From assembly GCA_025454445.1 (NCBI GenBank), contig JALOOK010000179.1, positions 1-8,313 on the forward strand: a stretch of 8,313 nt of DNA. Reading direction: 5' to 3'. Under the pieces are notes generated by a model. It ran no database searches. It saw only the letters and a program-made list of their open reading frames with translations, and was not told the DNA's origin. Position numbers and translations under genes: made by a program. Below, one piece after another: positions 1 to 5,590 of this stretch (position 1 is its first letter; every line of letters begins with the position of its first letter). Source of the stretch: Oscillatoria sp. Prado101 (GTDB lineage: Bacteria > Cyanobacteriota > Cyanobacteriia > Cyanobacteriales > Oscillatoriaceae).

Positions 1-69
1 ACCGGCTGGATTGCCGGTTTGATCACATCCCTTGTGGCCATGATTTGGGCCCGCCCGCCCCGACAGGGA

Positions 70-96
70 AATTTGTGTACAATTTGTACACAAATT
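70..96. promoter_or_regulatory. 27-bp perfect palindrome with two TGTACA cores, copy 1 (candidate operator)
   Basis: The two 13-bp arms are perfectly complementary around T83. Two TGTACA hexamers lie at 76-81 and 85-90, 9 bp apart centre to centre. GGGGAG (97-102) and ATG (108) follow at once, the arrangement of an operator placed directly ahead of an autoregulated small gene. TGTACA is the known core of the YefM-YoeB antitoxin operator, although the spacing in E. coli is 12 bp. Binding by such a regulator is inference. Confidence 0.5.
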
Positions 97-185
97 GGGG
101 AGCAAATATGTCAAGTGACCGGCTTGTTGCCGGTGGAATCACATCCCTTGTGGCCATGATTTGGGCCCGCCTGCCCCGACAGGGA

Positions 186-212
186 AATTTGTGTACAATT
201 TGTACACAAATT
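186..212. promoter_or_regulatory. 27-bp perfect palindrome with two TGTACA cores, copy 2 (candidate operator)
   Basis: This is an exact copy of the palindrome at 70-96, offset by 116 bp. It is also followed by GGGGAG and then ATG at 224. Two identical operator-like sites 116 bp apart could bind a repressor cooperatively, or could simply be the by-product of the segmental duplication. Confidence 0.5.
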
Positions 213-223
213 GGGGAGCAAAT

Positions 224-310
224 ATGTCAAGTGACCTTAATGACATGGCGCATGGCGCATGGGAAAGACTCACAGTAATGCGATCTGGCGATGATGCGAT
301 CTGGCGATGA
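224..310 (+). CDS. Possible 28-codon ORF (leader or gene remnant) behind the duplicated operator
   Basis: The ATG at 224 follows GGGGAG (213-218) at a good spacing. It opens MSSDLNDMAHGAWERLT and stops at 308-310 inside the 16-bp tandem repeat. The ATG of copy 1 (108) has the same context and is open to 278, but it is in a different frame after the unit and reads through the second palindrome. The product matches no family I recognise. It may be the truncated start of a lost small gene, such as an antitoxin, with its 3' part replaced by repeats. The ribosome binding site and start are the only positive evidence. Confidence 0.22.
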   Translation: MSSDLNDMAHGAWERLTVMRSGDDAIWR

Positions 311-326
311 TGCGATCTGGCGATGA
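279..326. repeat. Three exact copies of a 16-bp tandem repeat
   Basis: TGCGATCTGGCGATGA is repeated perfectly at 279-294, 295-310 and 311-326. The preceding bases (241-262) also contain short reiterations of CATGGCG. The period of 16 is not a multiple of three, so the array is unlikely to be coding. It lies between the duplicated operator region and the 3' end of the nuclease gene, with no terminator-like hairpin between them. Confidence 0.92.
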
Positions 327-367
327 TGCCCATGTCCGCGCACTGACTACCTACTGCTATATTATGC

Positions 368-1819
368 TCAGCCCTCAGTCCCAACCCCCAACAAAAAGCT
401 GGCCAGCCAGTCCTTAACGAGGTGAGTGGCGCGACAGTCATCTTCGTTGTAGCTGAGGATGGCCTCCAGGAAAAAAGGATTGCCGGTTTCCAACCACTGG
501 TCATACCAGACGACACAATGGCCACCGTTGGCGGCACCGGCACGCCACTGAAACCCCAACCAGCGAGCGATCGATTTCAGGGCATAACTGTCCACCGGCA
601 GCACAGCGGTGCGCGTCACCCACTCGTGCAAGTCCACAAAGCGGCTCAGCAGGGGAAGCCACAGGTGGGCCGGCGTGCCGTAGCGCTTTGCCAGCTGTTT
701 CACAGTCTGAACCTCGTAATCGCAGAAATGAAACACCGGCGCATCGGGGTGGGCCCACACCACGTCCAAAAACTTCTCCCAGATCGCCCCTTCATCGGAA
801 GGCTGTTTTGCCAGCAGGGGGTGGAACCTCTCGGTGTTGGCGTGGCGGTCAATTTCCAGCACCCCGTGCAGAAAAACCAGATCCAACTCCGGCTGCGCCT
901 CAATATCAAAATAAAACTCCACCGGCGCAGTGGGAAAGGTGCCGGCAATAGGTGCTGTCTCTATCTTAGAGAGCGCCCGATTCTGCAAAGCCGCTTGCGC
1001 TTGCAGCACCACCTGTTGCGCCACCCCACCGGCAAATTCAGGCATTTGTTCGAGCACCTCCGGCTCAGCCCCAGCAAGCGCTTCCACCGAAGTCAAATTC
1101 AGCGCTTGCAGCTTTTCGTACCGGCTGTGCGTCACTCCCGGTAGCAGAGACAGGTGCTTATTTGCTCTGGCTATCGAAGAGCAGCTGCTCACCCAGTGAC
1201 AGAGACTGCAGGGGTGGCGGGAAATAAAAACCTCCGGCTCAGAGTGCCGGTGCAGCATTTCGGCGCACTCTCTCACCAGTTGCTGCATCTGGGGCAGCCT
1301 AGTCGCCAGATTCACCCAGTAAGTCCCTTTTTCCCGCAACAGCAGCGCTGCAGTTGGGGGGCTTGCTTCCTGCACAGACTCCAGCACAAAAGCGTGAAAC
1401 GCCGCCATAATTTGATAGTCCAGCTTCGGACGCCGGCCCAACCTAATATCTGCCGGAACGTACAGCCAATCCCCAAAAGCAGACTCCCCCGGCTGCTTCA
1501 CCAGCAAATCGGGACAGCTGACAAGGGTGAACCCTTCTGGGCCAGAGGCTGCCAGCACACCCATATAAATGCGCTCAACCCCCAGCCGCATTAATTCAAG
1601 AGTCGCCGCCGCACCGGCAGCCCAGTCTCCAGGCGAGAAATTCGGCTGGCAATATGTCATTGTGGCGACAGTAGCTTGCCGGTGCGCCCTGCTATCCTTT
1701 TGCAGTTTCAGCAAGAACTCCGGTTCGGGATCGCGCTGGTTAGTGTCCCCGAAAGAATCGAGAAACGCCCGACGGCGGCAGCGTTGGAAATGAAATAAAA
1801 CTTCGGTAGTCAGCAGCAT
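368..1819 (-). CDS. TM0106-family RecB-like nuclease with C-terminal RNase H-like (DEDD) domain
   Basis: This is a predicted cytoplasmic DNA-processing enzyme of 483 residues with two nuclease modules. The N-terminal part (about 1-215) resembles RecB/Cas4 PD-(D/E)xK nucleases: QRCRRRAFLD near the start, PDLL at 103-106 and DIRLGR at 124-129. C14 together with C204-x2-C207-x5-C213 matches the cysteine pattern of the Cas4/AddB 4Fe-4S cluster. A helix-hairpin-helix-like stretch (about 224-249) follows. The C-terminal part (about 299-475) is a YprB-like RNase H-fold exonuclease with D305-I-E307, D396 and YNEDD (457-461), which supply the DEDD metal ligands. R126 stands where a catalytic lysine is usual, so the first module may be altered or use another lysine. 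The ATG at 1817-1819 has only a weak AAAGG ahead of it, but it starts exactly at the family's usual N-terminus. The exact substrate is unknown. The gene is divergent from the sensor kinase. Confidence 0.88.
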   Translation of the reverse strand: MLLTTEVLFHFQRCRRRAFLDSFGDTNQRDPEPEFLLKLQKDSRAHRQATVATMTYCQPNFSPGDWAAGAAATLELMRLGVERIYMGVLAASGPEGFTLVSCPDLLVKQPGESAFGDWLYVPADIRLGRRPKLDYQIMAAFHAFVLESVQEASPPTAALLLREKGTYWVNLATRLPQMQQLVRECAEMLHRHSEPEVFISRHPCSLCHWVSSCSSIARANKHLSLLPGVTHSRYEKLQALNLTSVEALAGAEPEVLEQMPEFAGGVAQQVVLQAQAALQNRALSKIETAPIAGTFPTAPVEFYFDIEAQPELDLVFLHGVLEIDRHANTERFHPLLAKQPSDEGAIWEKFLDVVWAHPDAPVFHFCDYEVQTVKQLAKRYGTPAHLWLPLLSRFVDLHEWVTRTAVLPVDSYALKSIARWLGFQWRAGAANGGHCVVWYDQWLETGNPFFLEAILSYNEDDCRATHLVKDWLASFLLGVGTEG

Positions 1820-1916
1820 GCCTTTAAGCTAGCAGGAATTCGCTCGCCCGCGCAGACGGGCACCGGGAAAACCGTTCACCCAAAAACCGTATGAGATCCA
1901 CCCAACCCGCCTGACA

Positions 1917-1969
1917 AAGGGGGGCTATTGGTGCCCCCACTTTTTAAGGGGGGGCTGGGGAGGGATCTT
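1917..1969. repeat. G/C-rich dispersed repeat (CCCCC-ACTTTTTAA-GGGGGGG type)
   Basis: A C-run, a T-rich centre and a G-run are followed by CTGGGGAGGGAT. The same plan recurs inside the sensor kinase gene at 3660-3692 (C7, T7-A, G7, then TGAGGGGGGGAT). Elements of this kind are scattered through filamentous cyanobacterial genomes. It lies in the spacer between the divergent nuclease and kinase genes and has no coding role. Confidence 0.65.
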
Positions 1970-1981
1970 GTGAATGCCTTT

Positions 1982-2078
1982 TATAGCGTTTTTCATCAAG
2001 CTTGAGGTACTGAGAACCCCGGTTTCTTAAAGAAACCGGGGTTCTGGGGCCTACTTCATCCACATGAACACCGCTATA
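1982..2078. mobile_element. ~97-bp MITE-like palindromic element with TATAGCG termini
   Basis: The core (2013-2045) is a perfect inverted repeat with 16-bp arms (AGAACCCCGGTTTCTT and complement) around A2029. Outside the core, the ends TATAGCG (1982-1988) and CGCTATA (2072-2078) are inverted copies. TTCAT follows a few bases inside each end, and the rest of the arms match imperfectly. The whole segment can fold into one long hairpin. It encodes nothing, so it would need a transposase in trans if it is a MITE. No clear target-site duplication is visible beyond TT on each side. The core type is common in Oscillatoriales genomes. Confidence 0.6.
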
Positions 2079-2254
2079 TTTGACTGACCTACTGAGAATC
2101 AGGGTAAGAGCTGCGCTGGGAAGGCATAATTGATGCAATAGGTAACTTTGCTACAAACGCGACCTGTCGCGCCTGCAGCCCAACAGGGTGTGAGAACTCC
2201 AGCCAAAACCGCTTCGCCACACTCAACCCAACCGATAGCAACCCTGTCAAATCA

Positions 2255-5215
2255 ATGCCGGCATCACGCACTCAACCCTCCCCAACTCGCCGCCTGACCG
2301 TGCTTTATATTGTCGCCCTCAGCGCTGTGGCGCTGCTGTCAGTCGTCGGCCAACTTTTGGTGCAGCACTCTCTGAAGCAACAATCGAACGATTCCCGGGT
2401 AATTAACATAGCCGGTCGCCAGCGGATGCTCAGCCAGAAGTTGAGCAAAGCTGCCTTGGCCATTCAAGCTGCTCCCACTCCCGCAGCACGCCAACAGCGG
2501 GTGGAGGAGCTGCAAAGTGTCGTCAAGCTGTGGGAGCTATCCCATCTGGGCTTGCAGCGCGGCGACGCTGAGCTGGGTTTACCAGGCTCTAACACGGAGA
2601 CGGTAGCCCAGATGTTTGCCAAGATTGCGCCTGACTATGAATCGATGCTCGGTGCAGCCAAGGGGTTGCTGGTTTTAATCCGCGCCAGCGAGTCGGTTTC
2701 TCAAACAGCACAGAACTCTCAGGAGCTGGAACTTCCTGAAAAAGCAGAGAACTCTCAGCAGGAGGAACTTCCTAACTCAACACCGCCCGCACCCTCTGGG
2801 AATACCGGCACTGCGGTATTAATTGGAGAAATTCTCGCTCACGAGGCTGCCTTTCTCAAGGGAATGGACGCGATTGTCTTCCAGTACGACAAAGAAGCAA
2901 AAGCCCGCGTCGAGCAAATGAAAGCGGTTGAGATTTCACTGCTGGGAGTCACCCTGCTGGTGCTGCTGCTGGAAGCTTTATTTGTCTTCCACCCAGCAGT
3001 GCGCCAGCTGAGGGAATACATCGCACAGGTGCTGCGCTCCAAAGAGGAGGCGGCTCGCATCGCTGCCGAACTGGAAAGCAAAAACGCACAGCTAGACGCC
3101 GCTCTCCAGGAGGCACAATCCGCCACGCGCCTGAAGTCGGAATTCCTGGCGAACATGAGTCACGAAATCCGCACCCCGATGAATGCGGTGATTGGCATGA
3201 CCGGCTTGCTGCTGGACACAGAACTGACGCCAGAACAGCGGGATTACACGGAAACAGTCCGCAGCAGCGGGGATGCGTTGCTGACTCTGATCAACGACAT
3301 TCTCGATTTTTCCAAAATCGAAGCCGGCAAGCTGGAATTGGAAACCCAGCCTTTTGACTTGCGCGACTGCATTGAGGAATCCCTGGATCTTATAGTAACT
3401 AAGGCTGGAGAAAAAGGGCTTGACCTAGCCTACCTGATTGACGAATACACCCCCAACACTCTTGTCGGCGATGTCACCCGACTGCGGCAAATATTGGTGA
3501 ATTTGCTCAGCAACGCAGTGAAATTCACCAGTGCCGGTGAGGTGGTGGTTTCCGCTACCGCTCGCAGACAGCCAGAGGGGGAAAATTCCCCAAATTCCCC
3601 AAATTCCCCAAATTCCCCAAATTCCCCAAATCCCCCAATCCCGGCTGATCTTCCCCTGTCCCCCCCTTTTTTTAGGGGGGGTGAGGGGGGGATGTGCGAA
3701 ATTCATTTCGCTGTCAGAGACACCGGCATCGGCATTCCCCCGGAGCGTATGCACCGGCTGTTCCAGTCGTTTTCGCAGGTAGACGCCTCCACCACGCGCA
3801 ACTATGGGGGCACCGGCTTGGGGCTGGCGATTAGCAAGCGCCTTTGCGAACTGATGGGGGGGAGGATGTGGGTGGAGAGCGAGGTGGGCGCTGGCTCTAT
3901 TTTTCATTTCACAATTGTGGCGGAATCCGCTCCCAGCCAGCCGCGCATCTACATGAATGGGATTCTGCCGCAGTTGGAAGGCAAGCGGCTGCTGATTGTC
4001 GATGACAATGCCACCAACCGGCAAATTCTGTGCCAGCAAACGCTCAAATGGGGGCTAATTCCACAAGAGGTGGCTAGCGGTGCTCAGGCGCTGGATTTGA
4101 TTCGCACCGGCACGAGTTTTGATCTGGCGATTCTCGACATGCAGATGCCTGAGATGGACGGTTTGCAGCTGGCGATTGCCATCCGCCAGTATCGGGATGC
4201 CCAAACTCTGCCACTGGTGATGCTCAGTTCTATCGCATTTCCATTCAAGGATGCGAAAGCGAATTTTGCCGCCTGCTTGACGAAGCCGATTAAGCCATCC
4301 CAACTTTATGATGTGCTGATGGGGGTTTTTGCCAAACTGCCGGTAAAAGTCACGCCAAGTACCAGGCAGCCGCAGGGGCAGCCACGGGGGGCTGCCCCTA
4401 CTATGGCCCAAAGGCTGCCGCTGCGGATTCTGCTGGCGGAGGACAATGCGGTGAATCAGAAGGTGGCGCTGGCGATGCTGGGGCGCATGGGCCACCGGGC
4501 AGATGTGGCTGGCAACGGTTTGGAGGCGATTGAAGCGCTGCGCCGGCAGGTGTACGATCTGGTGCTAATGGACGTGCAAATGCCGGAGATGGATGGGCTA
4601 GAAGCCGCCCGCCGCATCTGCCTGGAATGGCCACAGGGGAAGCGCCCCCGGCTGATTGCTATGACTGCCGGTGCTATGGAAGGGGACAAGGAGAAGTGTT
4701 TGGAGGCTGGGATGGACGATTATATCAGCAAGCCGGTGAAGGTGGAAGCTTTGCAGGCGGGACTGGAGCGCTGCGTGCGGGTTTCCGAGGGGGGAGCAGG
4801 CGAGGGGGGAGCAGGCGAGGGGGGTAGCGGCGAGGTTTTTCCGCCAGCTGCTGTGCAGCCAATCAATCCTTCCGTGGATTTGAATGTGCTGGTTTCTCTG
4901 CGCGAGGAACTCTATGAAGAAGGAGAGCCAGACGCACTGACGGAAATGATTGACCTGTTTTTGCGCTGCACTCCATCTATGCTGGAGTCGATACGGGAAG
5001 CGGCGGTGCGGGGGAGTGCTGAGGAGGTGCGCTATGAGGCTCACAGTCTTAAGGGGAGCTGCGGTAATTTTGGTATTCTCGGCATGTGGAAGATGTGTTC
5101 TGAACTGGAAGCGAAAGCGAGAGCCGGCTCCCTGCAAGGAACAGCTGAAATGGTAGAGCAGTTGCAGGAGGAGTTTGTCCGCGTTAAGGAAGTGCTGGTG
5201 TCTCTGCGGCTGTGA
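2255..5215 (+). CDS. Hybrid sensor histidine kinase (PilJ sensor, HisKA, HATPase, two REC, HPt)
   Basis: This is a BarA-like membrane phosphorelay kinase of 986 residues. TM1 (about 14-36) leads into a periplasmic PilJ/type IV pili-type sensor domain with NIAGRQRMLSQKLSKA at 51-66. TM2 is at about 227-245, then a coiled coil (250-290). HisKA has the phosphorylated H303 in MSHEIRTPMNAV. The ATPase domain has N420 (NLLSNAVKF), D489-TGIGIP and GGTGLGL (518-524). REC1 has D583/D584, phospho-acceptor D628 and K677. REC2 has E729/D730, D773 and K826. The HPt domain has H930 in HSLKGSCGNFG. All key residues are intact, so a full His-Asp-Asp-His relay is expected. Two oddities are a repeat-derived insertion at about 441-480 and a Gly/Glu-rich linker at 845-861. 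No cognate output regulator is adjacent. ATG 2255 lacks a clear Shine-Dalgarno sequence but gives a normal short cytoplasmic N-terminus before TM1. The signal sensed is unknown. Confidence 0.95.
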   Translation: MPASRTQPSPTRRLTVLYIVALSAVALLSVVGQLLVQHSLKQQSNDSRVINIAGRQRMLSQKLSKAALAIQAAPTPAARQQRVEELQSVVKLWELSHLGLQRGDAELGLPGSNTETVAQMFAKIAPDYESMLGAAKGLLVLIRASESVSQTAQNSQELELPEKAENSQQEELPNSTPPAPSGNTGTAVLIGEILAHEAAFLKGMDAIVFQYDKEAKARVEQMKAVEISLLGVTLLVLLLEALFVFHPAVRQLREYIAQVLRSKEEAARIAAELESKNAQLDAALQEAQSATRLKSEFLANMSHEIRTPMNAVIGMTGLLLDTELTPEQRDYTETVRSSGDALLTLINDILDFSKIEAGKLELETQPFDLRDCIEESLDLIVTKAGEKGLDLAYLIDEYTPNTLVGDVTRLRQILVNLLSNAVKFTSAGEVVVSATARRQPEGENSPNSPNSPNSPNSPNPPIPADLPLSPPFFRGGEGGMCEIHFAVRDTGIGIPPERMHRLFQSFSQVDASTTRNYGGTGLGLAISKRLCELMGGRMWVESEVGAGSIFHFTIVAESAPSQPRIYMNGILPQLEGKRLLIVDDNATNRQILCQQTLKWGLIPQEVASGAQALDLIRTGTSFDLAILDMQMPEMDGLQLAIAIRQYRDAQTLPLVMLSSIAFPFKDAKANFAACLTKPIKPSQLYDVLMGVFAKLPVKVTPSTRQPQGQPRGAAPTMAQRLPLRILLAEDNAVNQKVALAMLGRMGHRADVAGNGLEAIEALRRQVYDLVLMDVQMPEMDGLEAARRICLEWPQGKRPRLIAMTAGAMEGDKEKCLEAGMDDYISKPVKVEALQAGLERCVRVSEGGAGEGGAGEGGSGEVFPPAAVQPINPSVDLNVLVSLREELYEEGEPDALTEMIDLFLRCTPSMLESIREAAVRGSAEEVRYEAHSLKGSCGNFGILGMWKMCSELEAKARAGSLQGTAEMVEQLQEEFVRVKEVLVSLRL
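2713..2773 (+). repeat. In-gene imperfect duplication in the periplasmic sensor domain
   Basis: Two 25-bp segments (2713-2737 and 2749-2773) share GAACTCTCAG at the start and GAACTTCCT at the end, with a 36-bp (12-codon) period. They encode NSQELELP and NSQQEELP, an acidic hydrophilic stretch in the middle of the PilJ-type domain, followed by a Pro-rich segment. It probably forms an extended surface loop. Confidence 0.8.
3583..3636 (+). repeat. 9-bp tandem repeat (AAATTCCCC) inside the kinase gene
   Basis: Five perfect units (3583-3627) and one altered unit (3628-3636) encode an Asn-Ser-Pro repeat. Because the period is a multiple of three, the array keeps the reading frame whatever the copy number. 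It sits between two beta strands of the ATPase domain (VVVSATA and EIHFAVRDTG), where a loop insertion can be tolerated. Copy number is likely to vary among strains. Confidence 0.93.
3656..3692 (+). repeat. Dispersed G/C-rich repeat recruited as coding sequence in the kinase
   Basis: C7 (3660-3666), T7-A and G7 (3675-3681) form an inverted repeat, followed by TGAGGGGGGGAT. The same arrangement occurs in the spacer at 1917-1969. Here it is translated as PLSPPFFRGGEGG without breaking the frame. Together with the adjacent 9-bp repeats it adds about 40 residues just before the MCEIHFAVRDTGIGIP strand of the ATPase domain. Confidence 0.75.
4786..4835 (+). repeat. 15-bp tandem repeat encoding a Gly/Glu-rich linker
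   Basis: CGAGGGGGGAGCAGG occurs at 4786-4800 and 4801-4815, with a diverged third unit at 4816-4830. It encodes EGGAG-type repeats (about residues 845-861) between the second receiver domain and the HPt domain. It probably acts as a flexible tether of variable length. Confidence 0.85.
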
Positions 5216-5273
5216 ATTATACGGATAATATAGCAATAAACAGTCAGTTTAGGACACGATCGATACTAAGTAT

Positions 5274-5301
5274 AGGCGTCAGGCAGACGCTTAATTTGGT
5301 T
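5274..5301 (+). terminator. Weak candidate terminator after the sensor kinase
   Basis: AGGCGTC (5274-5280) pairs with GACGCTT (5286-5292), one pair being G-T, around an AGGCA loop. AATTTGGTT follows. It lies about 60 bp past the kinase stop. The stem is only 7 bp and the T-tract is broken, so this is a modest candidate. Confidence 0.28.
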
Positions 5302-5410
5302 GCCGGTTACGAAGCACGCGTTCCCCACCCTACATATAGAAGCTATTAATGTCCGTGCCCAATATGATCTGCTGCTATAAAACCGCACCCGCAACAGCAA
5401 ATAAACCCCC

Positions 5411-5448
5411 AAAACAAAACCACCTCACCCTTACCGGGTGGGGTGGTT
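5411..5448 (-). terminator. Candidate rho-independent terminator of the haloperoxidase gene
   Basis: CCACCTCACCC (5420-5430) pairs with GGGTGGGGTGG (5436-5446), with one wobble pair and a 5-base loop. Two flanking A-T pairs can extend the stem. Read on the minus strand, the stem is followed by TTTTGTTTT. It lies about 145 bp beyond the haloperoxidase stop codon. On the plus strand no T-tract follows, so it fits the minus-strand gene better. It might also be a member of a dispersed repeat family. Confidence 0.5.
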
Positions 5449-5475
5449 AGAGAAGTGAATAAACATCTAAAAAAA

Positions 5476-5526
5476 CCCTCTCTTACTCCCCCTCCTCGCA
5501 GGCGGGGAGGGGGTTTGGGGGTGGGG
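5476..5526. repeat. G/C-rich palindromic dispersed repeat
   Basis: CCCCCTCC (5488-5495) is complementary to GGAGGGGG (5506-5513), and the inner CGC/GCG bases can extend the stem. TTTGGGGGTGGGG follows. It resembles the other C-run/G-run elements in this window. On the minus strand a run of seven T (from 5475 downward) lies about a dozen bases past the stem, so it might help terminate transcription of the haloperoxidase gene. Confidence 0.5.
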
Positions 5527-5590
5527 AACATCGCTGCAATTGTGCAATGCCAAAAAACAGCCCCTGCAACACAATTACTGTGCCGGCAGA

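Larger units (their letters stand above)
1..233. repeat. Tandem duplication of a ~116-bp operator/leader-like unit
   Basis: Two head-to-tail copies (1-117 and 118-233) are nearly identical. Differences are confined to the first ~20 bases, including a one-base indel, and a C/T change in the CCCGCCC/CCTGCCC run. Each copy contains a perfect 27-bp palindrome, a GGGGAG stretch and an ATG that begins MSSD. The bases ACC recur at the start of each copy and just after the second. The near identity suggests a recent duplication. The left copy touches the window edge, so more copies may lie outside. Confidence 0.93.
1820..2254. other. Divergent intergenic region between nuclease and sensor kinase
   Basis: This 435-bp stretch contains the two dispersed repeats at 1917-1969 and 1982-2078 and no supportable gene. 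Promoters for both divergent genes should be here or nearby, but I found no -35/-10 pair good enough to call. A short inverted repeat GCGAC-CT-GTCGC (2159-2170) lies about 85 bp before the kinase start and could be a protein-binding site; this is speculative. Confidence 0.6.
5216..5590. other. Convergent intergenic region between kinase and haloperoxidase
   Basis: These 375 bp separate two genes whose 3' ends face each other. The region holds the weak hairpin at 5274-5292, the stem-loop at 5420-5446 and the G/C-rich repeat at 5476-5526. No gene is supported: the longest open stretches read straight through the repeats and have no ribosome binding site. Confidence 0.65.

Noticed and set aside
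70..96. NtcA-type nitrogen control site (GTA-N8-TAC) in the palindrome
   Set aside because: GTA (77-79) and TAC (87-89) are separated by 7 bases, not 8, and no -10 box lies at the proper distance.
279..326. CRISPR array
   Set aside because: The 16-bp units abut with no unique spacers, and no cas gene is present; the nuclease is TM0106-like with a fused RNase H fold, not Cas4.
566..574. HIP1 octamer
   Set aside because: The site reads GCGATCGA, one base off GCGATCGC; no exact HIP1 was found.
422..1144. Long open frame on the plus strand across the nuclease gene
   Set aside because: It is antisense to a well-supported gene with catalytic motifs, and its translation is Arg/His/Gln-rich with no recognisable domain.
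3425..5236. Open frames on the minus strand opposite the kinase (3425-4039, 4055-4495, 4598-5236)
   Set aside because: They mirror kinase codons, have compositionally odd translations and no ribosome binding sites.
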